Below are positions 25,956-36,589 of a DNA stretch of 64,000 nucleotides, piece by piece (position 1 is the first letter of the stretch; every line of letters starts with the position of its first letter). Both the position numbers and the translations under genes were made by a program. The stretch lies in contig NZ_BCZK01000008.1 of assembly GCF_001598695.1 (NCBI RefSeq), positions 124,001 to 188,000 of the forward strand. Reading direction: 5' to 3'. The notes beneath the pieces are model-generated. The model was given only the letters and a program-made list of their open reading frames with translations, searched no databases and was not told the origin of the DNA. The stretch comes from Klebsiella oxytoca NBRC 105695. GTDB lineage: Bacteria > Pseudomonadota > Gammaproteobacteria > Enterobacterales > Enterobacteriaceae.

Positions 25956-27685
25956 AATTCAGGCCCCAGGCCGATATAAAACTGTAAACCGTGTTCTTCT
26001 TTGTCACCGATCGGTCTGGCGATATCCAGCTTGATTGGACCGACCGGGGACTGCCAGCGTACGCCGAGGCCAGCGCCGGTTTTAAAGTTGCTTTCGCGGA
26101 TATCGCTCACCGCTTCGCCGCTATCGACGAACACCGCGCCCCACCATTTGCCGCTCACGTTGTACTGATACTCCAGCGAGCCGGTGGCCAGCTTCGAAGC
26201 CCCCATCAGCTTGCCGTCATCATCTTTTGGCGAGATAGATTTGTATTTATAACCGCGAATGCTGCGGTCGCCACCGGCGAAGAAACGCAGATCCGGCGGG
26301 ACTTTGCTGAAGTTATCGGCCTCAATCCAGCCAAGGTTGCCGCGTACCACGAAGCGGTGGCGGTCATAAAGGGTGCGGATCCAGACGTCCTGCGCCTGCA
26401 TCACGATAAAGTTAATATCCGAGCCCCACATGGTGTTGGAGTAGTCCACCGAATAGCGCTGTGAATCGCCCCAGGTCGGCATCAGGCCGCCGCGAGAACG
26501 GGTCCGGTTCACCGACACGCCGGGATAGATCAGCATCGTGGTATTGGTGACGTTGGCCTGGGTAAAGTGGTCGAGACTCCAGCGCAGGTTCAGCGCGCGC
26601 TGCCAGCCGCTCGACATCTCCCAATAGCGCGACACGGCCAGGGTGGTAGAATCCGCCTGGGTATCATTGAGATCGGTACGCTTAAAGCCGCCCTGCATCA
26701 GGTAGTACTGTTCAAGCGGGCTTTTTAGCAGCGGTACCTTGTAGCTGAAATCAAGCTGCTGTTCAGGAGCGGACAGGCTGAGGCTGGAGGTCAGGCTGTG
26801 GCCGTAGGAGTTCATCCACGGCTTTCTCCAGGTCCCTTTGACGCGCGGCCCGACGTCGGTTGAGTAGCCGACCCCGGTCTCAACAGTATTCTCTTTGCGC
26901 GGAGAAACCACGCCCTGCAAAGGCAACACTTTCGTCTGGCGGGACTTCTCAAACTGCGGCGCCACGACGACGGAACTGAACCAGCCGGTCGCCGCCAGGC
27001 GGCGGTTGAGTTCGGCGAGATCCTGCGAGGTGTAATAGTCGCCCTGCTTAAACGGCACCAGATTTTGCAGATATTCGTCGCGAATTTGCGAGCCCTCAAA
27101 GGTCACCGGGCCAAAGCGGTAGCGCTCGCCGCTGTTGTAGTCGATATCCCAGAAGGCCTGATGACGGTCAAGAGAAACCCCAAGCTGGCTTTTATTAAAC
27201 TCGCTATCGAAGTAGCCCTTACGCAGCGCGACCCGGGTCAGAGAGCTTTTAAAGCTATCATAATCACCGTGATTGAGGATGGTACCGATGGCCGGTCGCG
27301 TGTTTAACAAATCCAGATAGTCGCGATCGGTTCGGGCTCCGCCGCGTAAAATGACTTCCGTACCACCAATGCGCACCGGTTCGCCAGGCGTGACTTTGGC
27401 GATCAGTACCTGGCGCCCCTTCGCCGGCGGCGGACGTAAATCAAAATCGATGGTGGGCTCATAGTAGCCGAGCGCTTTCAGACCTTCGCGGATAGCATCA
27501 TCCACGCGCGCGCGAAAGCGCCGGTCCGGCGTAACTTCATCGCTCTGGATCGTAGAGAGTTGGGCGCGGACGTTTTTTTCCAGTTCCCCGGATAACCCCT
27601 CAACCTGCAAACGCACGTTCGCTGCGCTGGCGACCCCGCTGACCAGCAAAAGGCTGGTGATACATAACTGGCGGATTTGTAGCAC
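25952..27685 (-). CDS. tamA: Translocation and assembly module outer-membrane protein TamA
   Basis: An Omp85-family outer-membrane barrel of 577 residues and TamB's partner. The signal peptide ends near Ala21 ([10 protein letters not shown] then ANVRLQ). Three POTRA domains cover about 22-265. The C-terminal 16-strand barrel includes the conserved [11 protein letters not shown]-type loop ([11 protein letters not shown]) and ends in a beta-signal with hydrophobic alternation ([12 protein letters not shown]). It is divergent from msrA. In-frame overlap with tamB suggests coupled production. Confidence 0.97.
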   Translation of the reverse strand: MLQIRQLCITSLLLVSGVASAANVRLQVEGLSGELEKNVRAQLSTIQSDEVTPDRRFRARVDDAIREGLKALGYYEPTIDFDLRPPPAKGRQVLIAKVTPGEPVRIGGTEVILRGGARTDRDYLDLLNTRPAIGTILNHGDYDSFKSSLTRVALRKGYFDSEFNKSQLGVSLDRHQAFWDIDYNSGERYRFGPVTFEGSQIRDEYLQNLVPFKQGDYYTSQDLAELNRRLAATGWFSSVVVAPQFEKSRQTKVLPLQGVVSPRKENTVETGVGYSTDVGPRVKGTWRKPWMNSYGHSLTSSLSLSAPEQQLDFSYKVPLLKSPLEQYYLMQGGFKRTDLNDTQADSTTLAVSRYWEMSSGWQRALNLRWSLDHFTQANVTNTTMLIYPGVSVNRTRSRGGLMPTWGDSQRYSVDYSNTMWGSDINFIVMQAQDVWIRTLYDRHRFVVRGNLGWIEADNFSKVPPDLRFFAGGDRSIRGYKYKSISPKDDDGKLMGASKLATGSLEYQYNVSGKWWGAVFVDSGEAVSDIRESNFKTGAGLGVRWQSPVGPIKLDIARPIGDKEEHGLQFYIGLGPEL

Positions 27686-27893
27686 GTTTTCTCCTGAATA
27701 TCCTTGTTTCCCCCCGAAGGAAACGAAAGTGCCGCTCCACGGCTTAACAAAACCCTAACAACTAAGGGTTGAAAAATAGACGTTAACCCAAATAATTCTT
27801 ATGTTTAAATCTAGACGTATTAAGCGTGGTTATTGTGTTAAAAGTCACGCTTGGTTACAACCTTAACCACATTTTCAGTTAGAGAGGCCCACC

Positions 27894-28532
27894 GTGAGTC
27901 TATTTGATAAAACGCATCTTGTCGCCCAAGCGGACGCGCTGCCGGGACGCAATACGCCGATGCCGGTGGCTACGCTCCACGCCGTCAATGGCCATTCGAT
28001 GACCAACGTCCCCGCCGGAATGGAAGTCGCTCTGTTCGCCATGGGCTGTTTCTGGGGCGTCGAACGCCTGTTCTGGCAACTGCCCGGCGTTTATAGCACC
28101 GCCGCAGGTTACACCGGCGGCTACACGCCAAACCCCACCTATCGTGAAGTTTGCAGCGGCGAGACGGGCCATGCTGAGGCCGTGCGCGTGGTCTACGATC
28201 CGCAGGTTATCAGCTATGAGCAGCTGCTTCAGGTCTTCTGGGAAAATCACGACCCGGCGCAGGGCATGCAGCAGGGTAACGACCGCGGCACGCAGTATCG
28301 TTCCGCTATTTATCCGCTGACGCCGGAACAGAGCGAAGCCGCGAAAGCCAGCCTCGCGCGTTTCCAGGCGGCAATGAAGGAAGCCAACGACCCGCGCGCT
28401 ATCACCACCGAGATCGCCACGGCAAAGCCGTTCTATTATGCGGAAGACGATCATCAGCAGTATCTGCATAAAAACCCCTACGGATACTGCGGTATCGGCG
28501 GGATTGGGGTTTGTTTACCGCCGCAGCCCTGA
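27894..28532 (+). CDS. msrA: Peptide methionine sulfoxide reductase MsrA
   Basis: Repairs oxidised proteins by reducing methionine-S-sulfoxide, with electrons from thioredoxin. It has 212 residues, as in E. coli. The catalytic Cys52 lies in GCFWG, and the resolving cysteines are Cys199 and Cys207 in the glycine-rich tail ([13 protein letters not shown]). It starts with GTG 27894; AGAGAGG lies just upstream. It is divergent from tamA with 208 bases between the starts. Confidence 0.97.
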   Translation: MSLFDKTHLVAQADALPGRNTPMPVATLHAVNGHSMTNVPAGMEVALFAMGCFWGVERLFWQLPGVYSTAAGYTGGYTPNPTYREVCSGETGHAEAVRVVYDPQVISYEQLLQVFWENHDPAQGMQQGNDRGTQYRSAIYPLTPEQSEAAKASLARFQAAMKEANDPRAITTEIATAKPFYYAEDDHQQYLHKNPYGYCGIGGIGVCLPPQP

Positions 28533-28604
28533 TGCCGTTGACCCGTAATAGCAGGCTGCCGGATTGAATAATTTACGCTCTGGCGGCTTTACAGTACCTT
28601 ACGC

Positions 28605-28653
28605 TATACTACGCCGTGTTATCGCCGGTCCAGAGCCTTCGGACCGGCTTTTT
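28605..28653 (+). promoter_or_regulatory. Candidate promoter and early hairpin-T5 leader before paeA
   Basis: TATACT (28605-28610) is a good -10 hexamer. A hairpin GCCGGTCC (28624-28631)/GGACCGGC (28641-28648) followed by TTTTT begins about a dozen bases later. A transcript starting here would meet a terminator within about 35 nt, 64 bases before the paeA ATG. Alternatively the hairpin is simply the msrA terminator. Confidence 0.45.
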
Positions 28654-28717
28654 GTGAATTCCACTTAGCGTTATCCACTTCCCTTCCGAGGATCTGATCT
28701 CAACGGTCAGATAAGAT

Positions 28718-30061
28718 ATGTTAAACAGTATTTTAGTAATACTTTGTCTGATAGCCGTCAGTGCGTTCTTTTCGATATCGGAAATCTCGCTGGCCGCATC
28801 ACGTAAAATCAAACTCAAGCTGCTGGCCGATGACGGCAACGTCAACGCTCAACGCGTGCTGAAGATGCAGGAAAACCCCGGTATGTTCTTTACCGTGGTG
28901 CAAATCGGCCTCAACGCGGTAGCGATTCTCGGCGGTATCGTTGGCGATGCTGCATTTTCGCCGGCGTTTCACGGCCTCTTTAGTCGCTATATGTCCCCCG
29001 AGCTCTCCGAGCAGCTGAGCTTTATTATCTCCTTTACCCTGGTCACCAGCCTGTTCATTCTGTTTGCTGACCTGACCCCGAAACGCATCGGTATGATTGC
29101 GCCTGAAGCCGTCGCTTTACGCATCATCAACCCGATGCGCTTCTGCCTGTTTCTCTTCCGCCCGCTGGTGTGGTTGTTCAACGGCATGGCCAACAACATC
29201 TTCCGCCTGTTCAAAATTCCGATGGTGCGTAAAGACGACATTACCTCCGATGATATTTACGCCGTAGTGGAAGCCGGCGCGCTGGCCGGGGTGCTGCGTA
29301 AGCAGGAGCATGAGCTGATTGAGAACGTGTTTGAGCTGGAGTCGCGCACCGTGCCTTCGTCCATGACTTCGCGTGAAAACGTCATCTGGTTCGATCTCCA
29401 TGAAGATGAACAGAGCCTGAAGAATAAGGTTGCAGAGCATCCGCACTCCAAGTTCCTGGTGTGTAACGAAGATATCGACCACATCATCGGCTACGTTGAC
29501 TCCAAAGACCTGCTGAACCGCGTGCTGGCGAACCAAAGCCTGGTGCTGACCGGCGGCGTGCAGATTCGCAATACGCTGATTGTCCCGGATACCCTGACGC
29601 TGTCTGAAGCGCTGGAAAGCTTTAAAACCGCCGGTGAAGACTTCGCCGTGATCATGAACGAGTATGCGCTGGTCGTCGGGATTATCACCCTTAACGACGT
29701 GATGACCACCCTGATGGGCGATCTGGTCGGCCAGGGGCTGGAAGAGCAGATCGTCGCACGCGATGAGAACTCCTGGCTGATTGACGGCGGCACGCCGATC
29801 GACGACGTGATGCGGGTGCTGGATATCGATGATTTCCCACAGTCCGGAAATTACGAGACCATTGGCGGCTTTATGATGTTTATGCTGCGTAAAATTCCCA
29901 AGCGGACCGACGCGGTGAAGTTCTCCGGCTATAAATTCGAGGTGGTGGATATCGACAACTACCGCATCGATCAGCTGCTGGTGACCCGCATCGACAATAA
30001 GCCGACGGTGCTGGTGCCCAAGCTGCCGGACGCGGCGAACAGTGATAAAGAGTCAGCGTAA
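28718..30061 (+). CDS. paeA: Polyamine exporter PaeA (YtfL), CNNM/CorC family
   Basis: An inner-membrane protein of 447 residues. The N-terminal DUF21/CNNM domain has about four hydrophobic segments within residues 1-160. A pair of CBS domains (about 200-330) and a C-terminal CorC_HlyC domain (about 345-430) follow. The E. coli homologue YtfL was shown to protect stationary-phase cells from cadaverine and putrescine and was renamed PaeA; before that it was grouped with hemolysin-like or Mg/Co efflux proteins. The start is ATG 28718. A terminator follows at 30233-30258. Confidence 0.93.
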   Translation: MLNSILVILCLIAVSAFFSISEISLAASRKIKLKLLADDGNVNAQRVLKMQENPGMFFTVVQIGLNAVAILGGIVGDAAFSPAFHGLFSRYMSPELSEQLSFIISFTLVTSLFILFADLTPKRIGMIAPEAVALRIINPMRFCLFLFRPLVWLFNGMANNIFRLFKIPMVRKDDITSDDIYAVVEAGALAGVLRKQEHELIENVFELESRTVPSSMTSRENVIWFDLHEDEQSLKNKVAEHPHSKFLVCNEDIDHIIGYVDSKDLLNRVLANQSLVLTGGVQIRNTLIVPDTLTLSEALESFKTAGEDFAVIMNEYALVVGIITLNDVMTTLMGDLVGQGLEEQIVARDENSWLIDGGTPIDDVMRVLDIDDFPQSGNYETIGGFMMFMLRKIPKRTDAVKFSGYKFEVVDIDNYRIDQLLVTRIDNKPTVLVPKLPDAANSDKESA

Positions 30062-30098
30062 CGCTTTCTCGCGAACACTATTCTTCCCCCCCCCTGTT

Positions 30099-30128
30099 GC
30101 CGGGCGGCGGCTAACGTCTTGCCCGGCC
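30099..30128. repeat. REP-type palindrome after paeA
   Basis: GCCGGGC (30099-30105) and GCCCGGC (30121-30127) flank GGCGGCTAACGTCTT, 38 bases past the paeA stop codon. It has the same general form as the REP near cybC. Confidence 0.55.
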
Positions 30129-30232
30129 AATAAAGATCGCAATCTCGTCAGATTACGCATTGCCCATCGATATACACTTAAGTCTGCGTATGCCGACCAA
30201 TCTGGGGCTGATGCCGGGTCCAGAAACATCAA

Positions 30233-30258
30233 CGGCTCCCTGGGGGAGCCGCCTTTTT
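30233..30258 (+). terminator. paeA terminator
   Basis: GGCTCCC and GGGAGCC pair in a G/C-rich stem followed by GCCTTTTT. It is a rho-independent terminator of standard form between paeA and the convergent ytfK. Confidence 0.85.
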
Positions 30259-30284
30259 ACCGTGTAGTCATACCACTTTTCAGG

Positions 30285-30491
30285 TTATGCCATCTCTGTT
30301 TGTAGACGGCTGACCTGGCGGTTGACTTCGGACATCACTGACAAATGCAGCTTGTCCTTAACCTTCGGGATAAGGATTTTGCCCTTATCAAACTCAAAAG
30401 CGCCAACGTCCTTGATATACAAACGTCCACGGAACAGGATCTTCACGTACTTCGCTACTTGTAGCGGGTTGTAGCGTTGGAAAATTTTCAT
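30285..30491 (-). CDS. ytfK: SpoT-activating small protein YtfK
   Basis: A small (68 residues), basic cytoplasmic protein, nearly identical to E. coli YtfK as remembered ([20 protein letters not shown] at the start). In E. coli YtfK binds SpoT and shifts it toward (p)ppGpp synthesis under phosphate or fatty-acid starvation. Strong conservation and small size support an intact gene. The start has GGAGACAAC upstream. It lies alone between convergent paeA and divergent ytfJ. Confidence 0.95.
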   Translation of the reverse strand: MKIFQRYNPLQVAKYVKILFRGRLYIKDVGAFEFDKGKILIPKVKDKLHLSVMSEVNRQVSRLQTEMA

Positions 30492-30813
30492 TGTTGTCTC
30501 CTGCCAGGGTTACGCTCCTGTGGTGCCACAGTTAGCCCACGTACCGGAATCGCAAATTTTAATGCCCTGAAACTATAGTCCAGAATCTGAGTGATACCCA
30601 GTTTGTATAAGTTTATTTACCTTATGATGACAATAATTCAGAGTTTTCGTTTCAGGCATCCGATGAAGGTAGTATAAGTCGCCGATTTTAGACGGAATTG
30701 TGCGTCAACACGCAAACTGGCACCATCATTGCGGGTAATGCCGATAAATCGCACTTATGATTAAAGCAGACCAAGTGGTCGGATCACCTGCAAAGATAAT
30801 AAAAGGAAACACC
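30492..30813. other. Divergent intergenic region ytfK/ytfJ
   Basis: These 322 bases contain an AT-rich middle (about 30590-30650), consistent with divergent promoters. TATAGT (complement of 30573-30578 region) is a possible ytfK -10. No strong dyad, small gene or RNA motif was recognised. Confidence 0.4.
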
Positions 30814-31371
30814 ATGACCCTACGTAGATTACTGGCCGTTTCATGTCTCCTGTTCCCACTGTTGGCCTCGGCGCATAACTTTGTCGACGGTCAGCGCGTT
30901 GCGCCGGTCGGCGTAGCGGATCGGGGAGAACTGGTGCTGGATAACGATAAATTTAGCTATAAAAGCTGGAATAGCGCGCAGCTGGCGGGAAAAGTGCGCG
31001 TTGTGATGCACATTGCCGGTCGCTCGTCGGCAAAAGAAAAAAACGCGACCTTAATTGAAGCCATTAAAAGCGCGAAGCTGCCGCACAATCGCTACCAAAC
31101 GACGACTATCGTCAATACCGATGACGCTATCCCAGGCTCGGGAATGTTTGTCCGCAGCAGTATCGAGAACAATAAGCAGCTCTACCCCTGGTCACAGTTC
31201 ATCGTCGACAGCAACGGCGCGGTGCGCAAAGCGTGGCAGCTCGAAGAAGAGAGTTCAGCCATCGTGGTGCTGGACAAAGAGGGTCGCGTGCAGTGGGCTA
31301 AAGACGGCGCGCTCAGCCAGCAGGAGGTGCAGCAGGTAGTGGGCCTGCTGCACAAGTTGCTTAATAAATAG
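30814..31371 (+). CDS. ytfJ: Periplasmic protein YtfJ
   Basis: An exported protein of 185 residues whose signal peptide ends near Ala20 (LLFPLLASA then HNF). It has a thioredoxin-like fold by family assignment but no CXXC active site, so redox catalysis is unlikely. The function is unknown; it is a conserved enterobacterial protein. ATG 30814 is preceded by AAAAGGAAACACC. An in-frame ATG at 30757 would bury the signal peptide. The 3' end overlaps the convergent cysQ by 11 bases. Confidence 0.9.
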   Translation: MTLRRLLAVSCLLFPLLASAHNFVDGQRVAPVGVADRGELVLDNDKFSYKSWNSAQLAGKVRVVMHIAGRSSAKEKNATLIEAIKSAKLPHNRYQTTTIVNTDDAIPGSGMFVRSSIENNKQLYPWSQFIVDSNGAVRKAWQLEEESSAIVVLDKEGRVQWAKDGALSQQEVQQVVGLLHKLLNK

Positions 31372-32104
31372 AGACCCGGAAGCCGGGGTTGAGGAACGAT
31401 TCACGCGGCGTGTAATCAAGAGTACGCCCCTGCCAGTCGTGAACGTGCGCCCCGGCGGCGCTGGCGACCGCATGACCGGCCGCGGTGTCCCAGGTACTTG
31501 TCGGCCCGAAGCGTGGGTAAAGCTGGGCCTGCCCTTCAGCGACCAGACAGAACTTCAGCGACGAACCAATTGAGGTAGTCTGGTGTTCACCAAGCTGCTC
31601 AAGATACTCCTGCAGCTCCGGGTCATTGCCGTGTGAACGGCTAATCACCACCAGCGGCGGACGCGCATCGCGGACCTGAATCTGTTTGCGAACGCCGCAC
31701 TCCTCTTTCCATGCTTTACCCTTTTCCGCACTGTACATCACCTTCATCACCGGCGCGTAGACCACGCCCAGGGTCGGTTTACCGTTTTCAATCAAGGCGA
31801 TATTGACGGTAAACTCGCCGTTGCGCTTGATAAACTCTTTGGTGCCGTCCAGCGGGTCCACCAGCCAGTAGCGCTGCCAGTGCTGACGTACCTCCCAGGC
31901 CGGCGGATCCTCTTCCGACAGAACCGGAATATCGGGCGTCAGGGCCAGCAGGCCGCTGATAATCACCTTGTGCGCCGCAATATCCGCGGCCGTGACCGGA
32001 GAATCGTCCTTCTTGCTGGTAACGTCCATCGGCTGTTTTCCATCGTAAACTTCCATGATGGCATCGCCCGCATTCCGTGCAAGCTGACATACTTGTTCTA
32101 ACAT
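31361..32104 (-). CDS. cysQ: 3'(2'),5'-bisphosphate nucleotidase CysQ
   Basis: Removes the 3' phosphate from PAP (to AMP) and PAPS, preventing PAP build-up during sulfate assimilation. It is inhibited by lithium. It has 247 residues of the inositol-monophosphatase superfamily. Metal motif 1 is SEEDPP (63-68) and DPLDGT (83-88), and motif 2 is WDTAAGHAV near the C-terminus. It is divergent from cpdB, another nucleotide-processing gene, as in E. coli. Confidence 0.97.
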   Translation of the reverse strand: MLEQVCQLARNAGDAIMEVYDGKQPMDVTSKKDDSPVTAADIAAHKVIISGLLALTPDIPVLSEEDPPAWEVRQHWQRYWLVDPLDGTKEFIKRNGEFTVNIALIENGKPTLGVVYAPVMKVMYSAEKGKAWKEECGVRKQIQVRDARPPLVVISRSHGNDPELQEYLEQLGEHQTTSIGSSLKFCLVAEGQAQLYPRFGPTSTWDTAAGHAVASAAGAHVHDWQGRTLDYTPRESFLNPGFRVSIY

Positions 32105-32296
32105 TCTCCACCTCGTCTGGTTACAGTGGCGTTAACTCGTTGTTTTATTTATATCGCATCATTGTGAGTTCCGCTATCTGTGATAACGATGGCGGTTTCC
32201 TTCACCGCTTTTCTGGCATGATTCACATTTCTGTAAGCAACAGAATGTAAATACATTTTCTTCTGTGCCACTGCTCATATAAAAAGGACGCCACTG

Positions 32297-34240
32297 ATGA
32301 TTAAGTTTAGCGCAACGCTACTGGCCACGCTGATCGCCGCCAGCGTAAATGCGGCAACGGTCGATTTGCGGATCATGGAAACCACCGATCTGCACAGTAA
32401 TATGATGGACTTTGACTATTACAAAGATGCCGCCACGGAAAAATTTGGCCTGGTGCGTACCGCAACCTTGATTGAGAAAGCGCGTCAGGAAGTCAGCAAT
32501 AGCGTACTGGTCGATAACGGCGATGTTATTCAGGGCAGCCCGCTGGGTGACTATATGGCCGCAAAGGGTCTGAAAGAGGGCGATGTTCACCCGGTCTACA
32601 AGGCGATGAATACCCTGAATTATGTCGTGGGCAACCTCGGCAACCACGAGTTTAACTACGGGCTCGACTTCCTGCATAAAGCGCTGGCAGGGGCGAAGTT
32701 CCCCTACGTGAACGCCAATATTATCGACGTCAAAACCGGCAAACCGATGTTTACGCCTTATCTGATTCAGGATACCCAGGTGAAGGATAGCGACGGCAAA
32801 ACGCAGACGCTGCGCATTGGCTATATCGGCTTCGTACCACCGCAGATAATGACCTGGGATAAAGCCAATCTTAGCGGTAAGGTGACCGTTAACGACATTA
32901 CCGCAACCGCACGCAAGTTTGTCCCGGAAATGCGCGAAAAAGGCGCGGACGTGGTGGTGGTCATTGCCCACTCCGGCCTCTCCGCCGACCCGTATCAGGC
33001 CATGGCGGAGAACTCCGTTTACTATTTAAGCCAGGTGCCTGGGGTCGATGCCATTATGTTCGGCCACGCTCACGCCGTCTTCCCGAGCAAAGATTTTGCC
33101 GGTATCAAAGGCGCGGATATCGCGAAAGGTACGCTGAACGGCGTACCGGCAGTGATGCCGGGCATGTGGGGCGATCACCTTGGGGTGGTCGATCTGGTCC
33201 TGAACAACGACAGCGGCAAATGGCAGGTCAGCGCAGCGAAAGCCGAAGCGCGGCCGATCTACGACTCGGTGGCGAAGAAATCGCTGGCGGCAGAAGACAG
33301 CAACATGGTGGCGGTATTAAAAGCCGACCATGACGCCACCCGCGAGTTTGTCGGCAAACCGATTGGTAAATCCTCGGATAATATGTACAGCTACCTGGCG
33401 CTGGTGCAGGACGACCCAACCGTACAGGTGGTCAATATGGCCCAGAAGGCCTACGTTGAGCACTACATTCAGGGCGACCCGGATCTGGCGAAGCTGCCGG
33501 TACTCTCCGCCGCCGCGCCGTTTAAAGTCGGCGGACGTAAAAATGACCCGGCCAGCTTTGTTGAAGTGGAAAAAGGGCAGCTCACCTTCCGCAACGCCGC
33601 CGACCTCTACCTGTATCCCAACACCCTGGTGGTGATGAAAGTCAGCGGTAAAGAGGTTAAAGAGTGGCTGGAGTGCTCCGCCGGACAGTTCAATCAAATT
33701 GATCCCGCCAGCAGCAAGCCGCAGTCGCTGATTAACTGGGACGGCTTCCGCACCTACAACTTCGACGTGATTGACGGCGTGAACTACCAGATCGATATCA
33801 CCCAGCCGGCGCGCTACGACGGCGAATGCAACAGCGTGAATCCGCAGGCCGAGCGAATTAAGCATCTGACCTTTAACGGCAAGCCAATCGATCCGAACGC
33901 CACTTTCCTCGTCGCGACCAACAACTATCGCGCTTACGGCGGTAAATTCCAGGGCACCGGCGAGGATCATATCGCGTTCGCCTCACCGGATGAAAACCGC
34001 TCGGTGCTGGCGGCGTGGATTGGCGCGGAGTCGAAGAAAAACGGCGAGATCCATCCGGCGGCGGATAACAACTGGCGCCTGGCGCCGATCCACAGCACAG
34101 TACCGCTGGATATTCGCTTTGAAACCTCACCGGGCGACAAGGCCGCGGCATTTATCAAAGAGAAAGCGCAATACCCGATGCGCCAGGTGGCTACCGACGA
34201 TATCGGCTTTGCTATTTATCAGCTGGATTTGAGTAAATAA
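32297..34240 (+). CDS. cpdB: 2',3'-cyclic-nucleotide 2'-phosphodiesterase/3'-nucleotidase CpdB
   Basis: A periplasmic enzyme that hydrolyses 2',3'-cyclic nucleotides to 3' nucleotides and then to nucleosides, feeding nucleoside salvage. It has 647 residues. The signal peptide ends near Ala19. The N-terminal metallophosphatase has the motifs [27 protein letters not shown] and GHAHAVFP. The C-terminal 5'-nucleotidase domain follows from about residue 375. The start has AAAAGGACGCC upstream. Confidence 0.97.
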   Translation: MIKFSATLLATLIAASVNAATVDLRIMETTDLHSNMMDFDYYKDAATEKFGLVRTATLIEKARQEVSNSVLVDNGDVIQGSPLGDYMAAKGLKEGDVHPVYKAMNTLNYVVGNLGNHEFNYGLDFLHKALAGAKFPYVNANIIDVKTGKPMFTPYLIQDTQVKDSDGKTQTLRIGYIGFVPPQIMTWDKANLSGKVTVNDITATARKFVPEMREKGADVVVVIAHSGLSADPYQAMAENSVYYLSQVPGVDAIMFGHAHAVFPSKDFAGIKGADIAKGTLNGVPAVMPGMWGDHLGVVDLVLNNDSGKWQVSAAKAEARPIYDSVAKKSLAAEDSNMVAVLKADHDATREFVGKPIGKSSDNMYSYLALVQDDPTVQVVNMAQKAYVEHYIQGDPDLAKLPVLSAAAPFKVGGRKNDPASFVEVEKGQLTFRNAADLYLYPNTLVVMKVSGKEVKEWLECSAGQFNQIDPASSKPQSLINWDGFRTYNFDVIDGVNYQIDITQPARYDGECNSVNPQAERIKHLTFNGKPIDPNATFLVATNNYRAYGGKFQGTGEDHIAFASPDENRSVLAAWIGAESKKNGEIHPAADNNWRLAPIHSTVPLDIRFETSPGDKAAAFIKEKAQYPMRQVATDDIGFAIYQLDLSK

Positions 34241-34292
34241 TTGCCGGTTCCCCGGTTGTGCTGCGCTTACCGGGGCTACACTGACATCAACC

Positions 34293-34676
34293 TCAGGCTA
34301 CCTGTTCGTGGTTCGCCAGAACCGCGGGCAGGTTCAGTTCAATCCAGTCCGCCAGCGCCGCCACCTTCTCGCTCACCTGCTCACCGAGCGGAGTCAGACT
34401 ATATTCAACGTGCGGCGGCACCACCGGATACGACATGCGGTTAAGAAAGCCGTCCTGTTCCAGCGCCTGGAGCGACTGGGCCAGCATCTTTTCGCTGACG
34501 CCGCCGATCTTACGCCGCAGATCGCTAAACCGATGGGTGCCATCGCGCAGGGACACCAAAATCAGTACGCCCCAGCGGCTGGTCACGTGTTTGAGCACTT
34601 CCCGCGAGGGGCACTGTTCGGCAAACAGGTTGCCGTTACGTAGCTGCTCGCTCAGCGTCAGATTCGCCATATTCAT
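34293..34676 (-). CDS. ytfH: HxlR-family transcriptional regulator YtfH
   Basis: A winged-helix regulator of 127 residues. It has the HxlR-type Cys22 motif (EQCPSREVLKHV) and the recognition core RFSDLRRKIGGVSEKMLAQSL. It is divergent from qorB, 84 bases apart start to start, and probably controls it in response to electrophiles or quinones. GTACGTACTTAC in the gap (34690-34701) is a candidate binding site. The arrangement is shared with E. coli ytfH/ytfG. Confidence 0.93.
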   Translation of the reverse strand: MNMANLTLSEQLRNGNLFAEQCPSREVLKHVTSRWGVLILVSLRDGTHRFSDLRRKIGGVSEKMLAQSLQALEQDGFLNRMSYPVVPPHVEYSLTPLGEQVSEKVAALADWIELNLPAVLANHEQVA

Positions 34677-34760
34677 ACTTACCTTTTTGTACGTACTTAC
34701 TAAAAGTTAGTTAAGGTGTTAGCTTACCATAACTGCCAATGAACACGAAGGAGAAGACCC

Positions 34761-35609
34761 ATGATCGCAATTACCGGCGCAACCGGCCAGCTTGGCCAAC
34801 ACGTCCTGGAAAACCTGTTAAAAACCGTCCCCGCGGGCCAGGTTGTGGCTATCGTGCGCAACCCGGCAAAAGCCGAATCGCTGAGCCAAAGGGGCATAGG
34901 GGTTCGTCAGGCCGACTACAGCGATGAAGCGGCCCTGACCGCCGCCCTCCAGGGCGTGGACAAACTGTTGCTGATCTCTTCCAGCGAGGTCGGCCAGCGC
35001 GCCGTCCAGCACCGCAACGTGATTAATGCAGCGAAAGCTGCCGGCGTGAAATTTATCGCCTATACCAGCCTGCTGCACGCCGATACCTCCCCGTTGGGGC
35101 TGGCGGATGAACATATCGCCACCGAGCAGATGCTCGCCGACTCCGGCATTGCATATGCCCTGCTGCGCAACGGCTGGTACACCGAAAACTATCTCGCCAG
35201 CGCGCCGCCGGCGATTGAGCACGGCGTGTTTATCGGCGCTGCCGGTAACGGCAAAATCGCCTCTGCTACCCGCGCGGATTACGCCGCCGCTGCCGCTCGC
35301 GTTATCGCCGAAGAGGGCCACGCCGGAAAAGTGTATGAACTGGCGGGCGATGAGGCGTGGACTTTGAGCGAACTCGCCGCTGAGCTGAGCAAACAAAGCG
35401 GTAAAAACGTGGTGTATCAAAACCTCAGCGAAGCCGACTTCGCCGCCGCGCTGAAGGGCGTCGGCCTGCCCGCAGGCCTGGCTGATATGCTGGCGAATTC
35501 TGATACCGGCGCCTCCAAAGGCGGGCTGTTCGACGATAGCCGCACCCTGAGTAAGCTCATCGGTCGCCCAACCACGACGCTGGCAGAGAGCGTCAAAGGC
35601 ATTCTGTAA
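34761..35609 (+). CDS. qorB: NAD(P)H:quinone oxidoreductase QorB (YtfG)
   Basis: An atypical short-chain (NmrA-like) reductase of 282 residues that reduces quinones with NADPH. The Rossmann loop is GATGQLG at 6-12. VAIVRNPAKAESL follows the second strand, where cofactor phosphate is read. IAYTSLLHAD is also diagnostic of the family. The start has GAAGGAGAAGACCC upstream. It is next to its presumed regulator ytfH. Confidence 0.95.
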   Translation: MIAITGATGQLGQHVLENLLKTVPAGQVVAIVRNPAKAESLSQRGIGVRQADYSDEAALTAALQGVDKLLLISSSEVGQRAVQHRNVINAAKAAGVKFIAYTSLLHADTSPLGLADEHIATEQMLADSGIAYALLRNGWYTENYLASAPPAIEHGVFIGAAGNGKIASATRADYAAAAARVIAEEGHAGKVYELAGDEAWTLSELAAELSKQSGKNVVYQNLSEADFAAALKGVGLPAGLADMLANSDTGASKGGLFDDSRTLSKLIGRPTTTLAESVKGIL

Positions 35610-35689
35610 CTGTTACATAGTGGTTAATTTTTGTAGCATCCCGGCGGGCCATCCTCAATAATGTACGGATGTCCGTCGGGAGTTATCGC

Positions 35690-36514
35690 ATGCAAGGCGT
35701 ACCGGAACAGTTTAATGATGAAAGAGACAGCGCGCGCTTTCGCCATCTGGCGCAGCTGCCCGGCGTTGAGCTGTATCATGCCCACATCTCCCGCTACGCC
35801 TTTGAACCGCACACCCATGAAGCCTTTGGTATCGGCGCGATAGAGCTCGGCGCCGAGCGTTTTCGCTATCGCGGCAGCCAGCATGTAGCTTCGGTTAACT
35901 CTATCGTCACCATGAATCCCGATGAACTGCATACCGGCGAGGCGGAGACTGCCGACGGCTGGCGCTATCGGATGATTTATCTCGACCCGGATACGCTGGA
36001 AAAGGTGACCGGCGTGCGCCACTGGTGGTTCAGCGAAGTGGTGCGTCAGGACCCGCTTCGCTCCCGGCAAATCGGCAATCTCATCTACGGCCTGTGGCAT
36101 ACTGACGATCCGCTCGCGCAGCAGGGTCTGCTGCTGGATTTAATCGATACCTTCCGGCCATTCGCTCACCACGCCGCTGCGCTGCCCGAAGCTCGCCACC
36201 GCTTCGAGCGGGTACGAGACTATCTGCATGATAACTATATGCGTACGGTGACCCTCGATGAGCTGGCGCAGGTGGCGGCGCTGAGCCCGTACCATTTCCA
36301 GCGCCAGTTCAAAGCGCACTTCCACGTTACGCCGCACCAGATGTTAATGGCCATTCGCCTGTGGCGCGCCAAAGCGTTTCTCACCCACGGTATGCCCGCT
36401 GCCGACGTCGCTCTCGCCGCCGGACTGACCGACCAGTCGCACCTGACCCGCGCGTTTACCCGCCGTTACGGCATTACCCCGGTACGTTATCAAAAGCAGG
36501 TTCTCCCGCGCTAA
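35690..36514 (+). CDS. AraC-family regulator with N-terminal cupin
   Basis: A transcription factor of 274 residues. The N-terminal cupin-like effector domain includes RYAFEPHTHEAFGIGAIELG. The C-terminal pair of helix-turn-helix motifs (about 175-270) includes VTLDELAQVAALSPYHFQRQFKAHFH and ADVALAAGLTDQSHLTRAFTRRYG (described here, both within AraC consensus). ATG 35690 has GGGAG upstream; ATG 35669 is an alternative. It lies 75 bases upstream of the exporter ytfF on the same strand and could regulate it. In related bacteria such pairs control small-molecule export; this is inference. Confidence 0.85.
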   Translation: MQGVPEQFNDERDSARFRHLAQLPGVELYHAHISRYAFEPHTHEAFGIGAIELGAERFRYRGSQHVASVNSIVTMNPDELHTGEAETADGWRYRMIYLDPDTLEKVTGVRHWWFSEVVRQDPLRSRQIGNLIYGLWHTDDPLAQQGLLLDLIDTFRPFAHHAAALPEARHRFERVRDYLHDNYMRTVTLDELAQVAALSPYHFQRQFKAHFHVTPHQMLMAIRLWRAKAFLTHGMPAADVALAAGLTDQSHLTRAFTRRYGITPVRYQKQVLPR

Positions 36515-36589
36515 TGCGCAACCTCATACAATATTCCCGCTAAAGCCTCTCCTACACTGTCGCCAACAAAAAGAGTAATGGAAAGCATG

